From: CAVQEG01 sp963711465
GTDB taxonomy: Bacteria; Bacteroidota; Ignavibacteria; OLB7
NCBI GenBank assembly: GCA_963711465.1
Contig: CAVQEG010000001.1
Coordinates: 1,054,001 to 1,118,000 of the forward strand
Direction: 5' to 3'
Length of the DNA stretch: 64,000 nt
The position numbers were made by a program, and so were the translations under genes. Of this stretch, positions 59,593 through 64,000 are shown in pieces (position 1 is the first letter of the stretch; each line of letters starts with the position of its first letter). Below the pieces are notes generated by a model that was not told the DNA's origin, searched no databases, and saw nothing but the letters and a program-made list of their open reading frames with translations.

Positions 59593-60586
59593 GTTCGACC
59601 GCCGAAAGTGCCGCTTTGAGGTTCCGGGCCAATCCCATGAGCCGGGAGAAATCGCTGAGTCGCAGTGCCTGTGCCGCGTCGCTGCGTGCCGCGGGCGGAT
59701 CGTTGTGCACCTCGACGAGCAACCCGTCGAGTCCGGCTGCCAGCCCGGCGAGCGCTCCGGGGATGACCAGACTCCTGCGTCCGGCAGCATGGGAGGGATC
59801 GATGATCACCGGCATCCTGGTCTTCTCCTTGAGCGCGGCAGCGCCGAGCACGTCGAGCGTATTGCGGGTGATCGACTCGAAGGTGCGGATACCGCGTTCG
59901 CAGAAGATCACCATTGGCGCGCCGGCGACCAGCGCGTGCTCGGCGGCGCCGATCCATTCCTCGACAGTGGCGGCCATTCCCCGCTTGAGCAGAACGGGAC
60001 GACCGGTAGCACCGGCCTCGCGCAGCAGGGGAAAATTCTGCATCGACCGCGTCCCGATCTGGATGATCGACACGTATTGTGCAGCAGTTTCGACGTCGCG
60101 GGGATCAACCACCTCGCTGACGAGCTGCAGTCCATGATCGCGCGCCACCTCCCATGCCAGCAGCAGCCCCTCCCGTCCCGGTCCCTGGTAATCATGGGGC
60201 GAGGTGCGCGGTTTGAACGCGCTGCCACGGACGAATCGAATTCCTTCGGCGGCAAGATGCGCGTACACCGCCGAGATCTGCTCCTCGCTCTCGATGCCGC
60301 ACGGTCCGGCGATGACGGTCATGCCCTCGATTCCCGAGGTCAGTTCGGTGACGGGTCGATCGTGGGCGACATGCTCGTTCTTCTCGGCCTGGAGCATCAC
60401 GTCGTCGACGCCCGGCAGTTCGCGCAGATCCGCCGGCCGTATCAGACCCGCCGGATCGTCGACGAGCAGCACGCGGCGATCACCTTCGAGCGTGGTAATC
60501 GAAGCGGCACCGTAGGCCATCAGGTGTCGGCGAACGGCGCCGACCTGCAGCGACGTCGCCTCGGACGACAGGAGAATTGAGATCAT
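59585..60586 (-). CDS. aroF: DAHP synthase with N-terminal ferredoxin-like domain
   Basis: 333 residues, type I-beta (KDO8P-like) 3-deoxy-D-arabino-heptulosonate 7-phosphate synthase, entry enzyme of the shikimate pathway. Residues 1-68 form a ferredoxin-like regulatory domain of the Thermotoga type, which mediates Tyr/Phe feedback in that enzyme. The barrel begins MTVIAGPCGIESEEQI and has the PEP site SAFKPRTSPHDYQGPG. Metal and phosphate residues lie in IFCERGIRTFES and IIDPSHAAGRRSLV. It is the only DAHP synthase in the operon. Between the prenyltransferase and mqnD genes, 23 bases behind the former. Confidence 0.95.
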   Translation of the reverse strand: MISILLSSEATSLQVGAVRRHLMAYGAASITTLEGDRRVLLVDDPAGLIRPADLRELPGVDDVMLQAEKNEHVAHDRPVTELTSGIEGMTVIAGPCGIESEEQISAVYAHLAAEGIRFVRGSAFKPRTSPHDYQGPGREGLLLAWEVARDHGLQLVSEVVDPRDVETAAQYVSIIQIGTRSMQNFPLLREAGATGRPVLLKRGMAATVEEWIGAAEHALVAGAPMVIFCERGIRTFESITRNTLDVLGAAALKEKTRMPVIIDPSHAAGRRSLVIPGALAGLAAGLDGLLVEVHNDPPAARSDAAQALRLSDFSRLMGLARNLKAALSAVEHV

Positions 60587-60609
60587 CGATGGATTTGCCG
60601 GAGGGTGTC

Positions 60610-61494
60610 TCAGCGAAGTGCCACGTCGGCCACCGACGCAGCGGCGAACAGCACGCTGACGTACCCGTTGAGGTTGAAGAAGGCGAGGTTGATTCGGCCG
60701 AGGTCACCGGTGCGGAGCAGCCACGCTTCGTAGATGAGTATCCCCGCCACCGCGGCCACGCCGACGAAGAAGACCGGACCCATTCCCGAGAGAATTCCAA
60801 AGCCCACGTAACAGGCGACCGCGACCGCGTGAATCGGGCGCACCAGTGCGATCGATCGGCGCGTACCCAGGCGTGCAGGAATCGACTGCAGCCCCTGCTC
60901 GCGGTCGAACGCCTCGTCCTGCAGCGAGTAGTAGATGTCGAAACCGGCCGTCCACATCGTGACGCCCAGACCAAGCAGTACCGGCACCCAGGAGAACGTT
61001 CCCGTGAGCGCGAACCAGACGGCCACGGGTGCGACGCCGAGGCACGCCCCGAGCACGAAGTGCGCCAGCAGCGTGACCCGTTTGGTGTAGGAATAGCCAA
61101 GCAGCAGCGCCAGCACCGGCACCGCCAGGGCACCGCAGAGCGGATTGACGACGAACGCGGCTGCGACGAACGCAAGCGAAGCGATCGTGGTAAATACCCG
61201 CGCTTCGGTCAGCCGCACCATTCCCGTCGGAAGCTCGCGCGAGCGCGTCCTCGGGTTGATCGCGTCGATGTCGCGATCGGCGATCCGGTTGAATCCCATC
61301 GCCGCGGTTCGCGCGCTGATCATGCACACCAGCAGCAGTCCGACGTCGAGCGGACTGAGCGCCACGTCCTGCGTGACCCAGGCGACCAGTCCCGCGACGA
61401 ACGCGAACGGAAGCGCGAAGACGCTGTGGCTGAATTTGATCATCCGACCGAACGTGCGCGTCCGATCGATGAGAGAGGCGGCGGTGTTTGCCAT
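60610..61494 (-). CDS. mqnP: UbiA-family prenyltransferase, probable MqnP
   Basis: 294 residues, about eight membrane helices. First Asp-rich motif N69-R-I-A-D73-R-D-I-D77; second DIYYSLQDEAFDREQGLQSI (about 185-204). FSHSVFALPFAFVAGLVAW and RTRSRELPTGM match the 4-hydroxybenzoate/naphthoate branch of UbiA. In futalosine-pathway organisms the enzyme MqnP attaches the polyprenyl tail to 1,4-dihydroxy-6-naphthoate. The operon context with mqnD supports this over UbiA proper. The ATG at 61492-61494 starts 5 bases after the stop of the upstream hydrolase gene; a GTG at 61515 overlaps it. Confidence 0.9.
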   Translation of the reverse strand: MANTAASLIDRTRTFGRMIKFSHSVFALPFAFVAGLVAWVTQDVALSPLDVGLLLVCMISARTAAMGFNRIADRDIDAINPRTRSRELPTGMVRLTEARVFTTIASLAFVAAAFVVNPLCGALAVPVLALLLGYSYTKRVTLLAHFVLGACLGVAPVAVWFALTGTFSWVPVLLGLGVTMWTAGFDIYYSLQDEAFDREQGLQSIPARLGTRRSIALVRPIHAVAVACYVGFGILSGMGPVFFVGVAAVAGILIYEAWLLRTGDLGRINLAFFNLNGYVSVLFAAASVADVALR

Positions 61495-61499
61495 GGATT

Positions 61500-62282
61500 C
61501 TATCGTGTTCCCCACAGGTCTTTGAACATTCGCTTCATCGCCTTCCAGGAGGCCTCAGCAGCGACGGGATCGTAGGCGGCACCGGAGGCCGGATCGCCGT
61601 CGGCGTCGGGCTCGGTGAAGCTGTGCACCGCACCGCCGTAGAGGATGATCCGGTAGTCGACGCGAGCGGCCTCGAGCTGACGAGCGAGCGCCATGACCGA
61701 TTCGATCGGAACGAACGGATCGGCCGCACCGTGCAGAATCAGCACGCGAGCGCGAATCCCGCTGGCATCGGAGGAATCGGGTGGTGCCACGCTTCCGTGG
61801 AAGGTGACCACACCGTCGAGCGCCGCCCCACTCCGTGCCAGCTCCATCACCACGCCGCCACCGAAGCAGAATCCGATTGCCGCAATGTCCGTGTCGATCG
61901 ACAACGGTTGATCGCGGAGCACCTCCAGTGCCGCCTCGGCTCGATGCACCATCGTCCGTCGATCCGAATTGATCAGCCCGGAGAGCTTGCGTGCCTCCGC
62001 GACGTTCGTGGCTCGCACCCCCTTGCCGTACATGTCCAGTGCAAAGGCGATGTAACCCATCGAGGCGAGCTGCCGGACGCGAGCGCGCGTGTATTCGTCG
62101 AGTCCCATCCATGCGTGCGCCACGAGAACACCGGGCCGAGCGGCGTCGGTGGAATCGTCGTAGGCCAGGTACCCCTGCATCACCACCCCGGCGTAGCTGT
62201 AGTCGATGGTCCGCGTGACGATGCGTGCCGTTGCCATTCTCGGGATGATGATGAGTACGAGCGCGATGCCGAAGAATCTCAT
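61500..62282 (-). CDS. Exported dienelactone hydrolase-family protein
   Basis: 260 residues, alpha/beta hydrolase. Starts MRFFGIALVLIIIPRMATAR, a short signal peptide, so periplasmic. The catalytic triad of dienelactone hydrolases is visible: Cys139 (IGFCFGGG), Asp188 (HGAADPFVP) and His220 (GGAVHSFT). The typical late GEKAYDPVAAEASW-like region reads SGAAYDPVAAEASWKAMKRM. Physiological substrate unknown. It is in the middle of the menaquinone run, 43 bases behind the deaminase-like gene and 5 before mqnP, but an exported hydrolase has no known place in that pathway. Confidence 0.88.
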   Translation of the reverse strand: MRFFGIALVLIIIPRMATARIVTRTIDYSYAGVVMQGYLAYDDSTDAARPGVLVAHAWMGLDEYTRARVRQLASMGYIAFALDMYGKGVRATNVAEARKLSGLINSDRRTMVHRAEAALEVLRDQPLSIDTDIAAIGFCFGGGVVMELARSGAALDGVVTFHGSVAPPDSSDASGIRARVLILHGAADPFVPIESVMALARQLEAARVDYRIILYGGAVHSFTEPDADGDPASGAAYDPVAAEASWKAMKRMFKDLWGTR

Positions 62283-62325
62283 GGTGCTGCCCTCGCATTG
62301 CGTTGAATGTCTGCCAGCTCGTCGC

Positions 62326-63552
62326 TCACCGCAGGTCGCCAACGGGCGCTCGCTGGTCAGCGTCGAGAATCATCGATCGGGCCAGCCCCTCGGAATCGGT
62401 GTCGACGACGGGCACCTCGATCGCTATGACACCGGGTCGCGTTCCGGGCAGGAATCGTCCAAGATCGGGGAATCCCAGAATCTCCGCACCATGCGCCGTC
62501 AGCGCGCGCAGCAGCACCCGCGCGTCGAGTTCCGGAACATGCCGCAGCAGCAGCGCCGCCTCGTCGAACACATCCACCGATGGATTCGACCCGCGCCCGT
62601 CGGTGCCGAACGCGAAGCGAATGCCGAGCGACACCATGGCGCGCACGTCCGGCAGCCGACCCGTGATGTGCAGGTTCGACGTCGGCGAAAGCACCACCCG
62701 GACGCCCCTGCGGGCCAGCAACTCGAGTTCCGACCGCCGCGCGTCGGTCAGATGCACCGCAACGAAGTGATCATCGAGCAGACCGAGACGGTCGTAGAAT
62801 TCGATCGGCGAATTCCCCGTTCCGCTCCAGCTCGGTTCCCACGAATCGACCGATCGAAGAAATTCCTCCCATCGTCCGCTCCCGGACTCGTACAACGCAC
62901 GCTCCTCGGAATCCTCCGCCAGATGCTGGAACATGTTCACGCCCGCCCTGCGCGTACGATCGGCGATGGCCGACATGAGCCGGGGCGACACCGAGTACGG
63001 AGCGTGTGCACCGAGTGTGTGGGTGATGAATGGGGATCGTCGGTCGGACGGGATTGCCTCCGGGAGCCGGGATTCCGACACGGCGTCGGGAAAGCCGATG
63101 AGCTCATGGATGAACAGACATCGGATGCCTGAGGCGTCGATCGCCGGAAGGGTCGCGTCTGAATTCGTCACTTCCCCGATCGCGACCGTTCCACCCCGCT
63201 GCATCCGGTCGATGACCGCGCGAATCTGCTCGTCGCTTGCCGGTTCCGTTCGGCCTCGACGCTCCAGCAGACGGCCGACCCAGCCAACGAGCCCGTCACC
63301 GCCCGGAACGGGTTCCTCGATCGCTGCATCGATCAGGTGCACATGCGCGTTGATCACACCCGGAATGAGTACCTGTGCGTACACGACGCGATCGGCGCCG
63401 GTATCTGCCGCAGTGGCAGGAGCGCAATTGATGACGGTGCCCTCCTCGTCGAGCACCAGCGCGCCGTCGCGAAGCGGTTCGAGCGACTGTCCGGTAAAAA
63501 TTGCCTCGGCACGGAAGAGCGTTCGCCCCTCACCTCGCGATCGTGTCGTCAT
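62326..63552 (-). CDS. Aminofutalosine deaminase-like amidohydrolase
   Basis: 408 residues, cytosine deaminase/TrzN-type amidohydrolase. Metal ligands His70 and His72 in PGVINAHVHL, His in HLAEDSEERAL, a further His in FVAVHLTDA and Asp in FGTDGRGSNPSVDVFDEA. GDGLVGWVGRLLERR after the HxH motif resembles aminodeoxyfutalosine deaminases (MqnX). These convert aminofutalosine to futalosine, the substrate of the MqnB-like enzyme in the same operon. Related enzymes act on S-adenosylhomocysteine or guanine, so the call depends on context. The ATG at 63550-63552 overlaps the DinB-like stop (ATGA). Confidence 0.8.
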   Translation of the reverse strand: MTTRSRGEGRTLFRAEAIFTGQSLEPLRDGALVLDEEGTVINCAPATAADTGADRVVYAQVLIPGVINAHVHLIDAAIEEPVPGGDGLVGWVGRLLERRGRTEPASDEQIRAVIDRMQRGGTVAIGEVTNSDATLPAIDASGIRCLFIHELIGFPDAVSESRLPEAIPSDRRSPFITHTLGAHAPYSVSPRLMSAIADRTRRAGVNMFQHLAEDSEERALYESGSGRWEEFLRSVDSWEPSWSGTGNSPIEFYDRLGLLDDHFVAVHLTDARRSELELLARRGVRVVLSPTSNLHITGRLPDVRAMVSLGIRFAFGTDGRGSNPSVDVFDEAALLLRHVPELDARVLLRALTAHGAEILGFPDLGRFLPGTRPGVIAIEVPVVDTDSEGLARSMILDADQRAPVGDLR

Positions 63553-64000
63553 TGGGTGGGGAAGCCGGATTCGGCGAGAACCTGTCGCGCCTGCCAGAGG
63601 TGGCGGCGTTCGTGCGCAAGCGTCGTGGCGAACCACTCGTCCACCGTCAGTTTCAACAGATCACCGGCCGGCGATGCCACCAGGATCCTGTCGAGTTCGA
63701 GTCCGTCGGAACGCAGAATCAGATCGCGGAGCATCGACTGCAGGTGGAGGAACCGCTCCAGCGTCACGGCCGGCTCCTCGTCGTCGAGCGGAAGGTAGAC
63801 CTCGGGAGCACGGACGGCATACGAGGGTGGCGGCTCCATCGACTGGACGAACCAGTTGCCGAGCCGGGTGTGTTCGAACGGACCATGCCCGTTGACACCG
63901 CGACGTGCGGCGTCATCGATGGCATTGGAGAGCGGGCCGAGCAGCAGCGTACCCGCCTGCACCAGATGCGACAGGCACTGTGCAATCGACCACCGTGTCG
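63549..64000 (-). CDS. DinB-like metal-binding protein (partial)
   Basis: C-terminal 150 residues; the gene enters from the right edge in the frame reading TRWSIAQCLSHLVQAGTLLL. The opening W-S-I-A-Q-C-L-x-H-L and the late TTLAHERRHLWQARQVLAES (HxxxH) are the metal-binding helices of DinB/YfiT four-helix-bundle proteins. In between are a Pro-rich stretch (EPPPSYAVRAPEVYLPLDDE) and LQSMLRDLILRSDGL. Family members include thiol transferases and many proteins of unknown role. Overlaps the deaminase-like gene by 4 bases, so it belongs to the operon, although no link to quinone or shikimate chemistry is known. Confidence 0.7.
   Translation of the reverse strand, partial: TRWSIAQCLSHLVQAGTLLLGPLSNAIDDAARRGVNGHGPFEHTRLGNWFVQSMEPPPSYAVRAPEVYLPLDDEEPAVTLERFLHLQSMLRDLILRSDGLELDRILVASPAGDLLKLTVDEWFATTLAHERRHLWQARQVLAESGFPTQ

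Overview
The window is one GC-rich bacterial segment, densely packed with long co-directional gene runs. Many neighbours overlap by 4 bases (ATGA or GTGA). The best guide to the lineage is the type IX secretion machinery: PorU-, PorV- and PorQ-like proteins plus a large exported protein with a type IX sorting domain. That machinery is confined to the Bacteroidota/Chlorobi-type (FCB) superphylum. Together with the high GC, a haem-copper oxidase, a futalosine-type menaquinone pathway and a DUF3098 protein, it points to an aerobic member of that group, perhaps a Kapabacteria, Ignavibacteria or Rhodothermia-like lineage. I cannot name the species. The few recognisable promoters are ordinary sigma-70 types (TTGnnn, 17-base spacer, TATATT).

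Layout. 1-9538 (minus): start of a cystathionine synthase/lyase-type PLP enzyme, a sugar-binding lipoprotein, an SLBB protein, a fibronectin-like lipoprotein, PorV and a giant PorU. 9819-12935 (minus): secA with its own promoter and terminator. 13273-20532 (plus): recR, a methyltransferase, two small lipoproteins, a heparinase II/III-like protein, a polysaccharide flippase, then recA. 20641-29715 (minus): a 53-residue membrane protein and PorQ, then a respiratory operon (DUF420, Sco1, CoxC, CtaB, CtaA, CoxA, CoxB, cupredoxin-like lipoprotein, small CPSC membrane protein). 30069-32265 (plus): PfkB-type kinase and hutI. 32336-37152 (minus): DUF3098 protein; separately a large acidic unknown protein, obg and an iron/B12-type permease ending in a clear intrinsic terminator. 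37455-42597 (plus): PBP4-type peptidase and the type IX cargo. 42696-49289: the classical origin neighbourhood, dnaA (minus) facing rpmH-rnpA-yidD-yidC (plus), followed by a DUF4397 lipoprotein. 49297-50316 (plus): asd.

50334-64000 (minus) is the most striking part. A near-continuous run of about 14 genes holds every step of the shikimate pathway: DAHP synthase, AroK-AroB fusion, AroQ, AroE, AroA and AroC. It is interleaved with futalosine-pathway menaquinone genes (aminofutalosine deaminase-like, MqnB-like, MqnD and a UbiA/MqnP prenyltransferase). It also holds an uncharacterised radical SAM protein with an unusual C-X8-C-X2-C cluster. The operon appears to couple chorismate supply to quinone synthesis. 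That quinone would feed the respiratory chain whose terminal oxidase is encoded at 20-30 kb. The oxidase subunit I lacks both hallmark D-channel acids. I saw no tRNA, rRNA, insertion sequence, prophage or CRISPR array.
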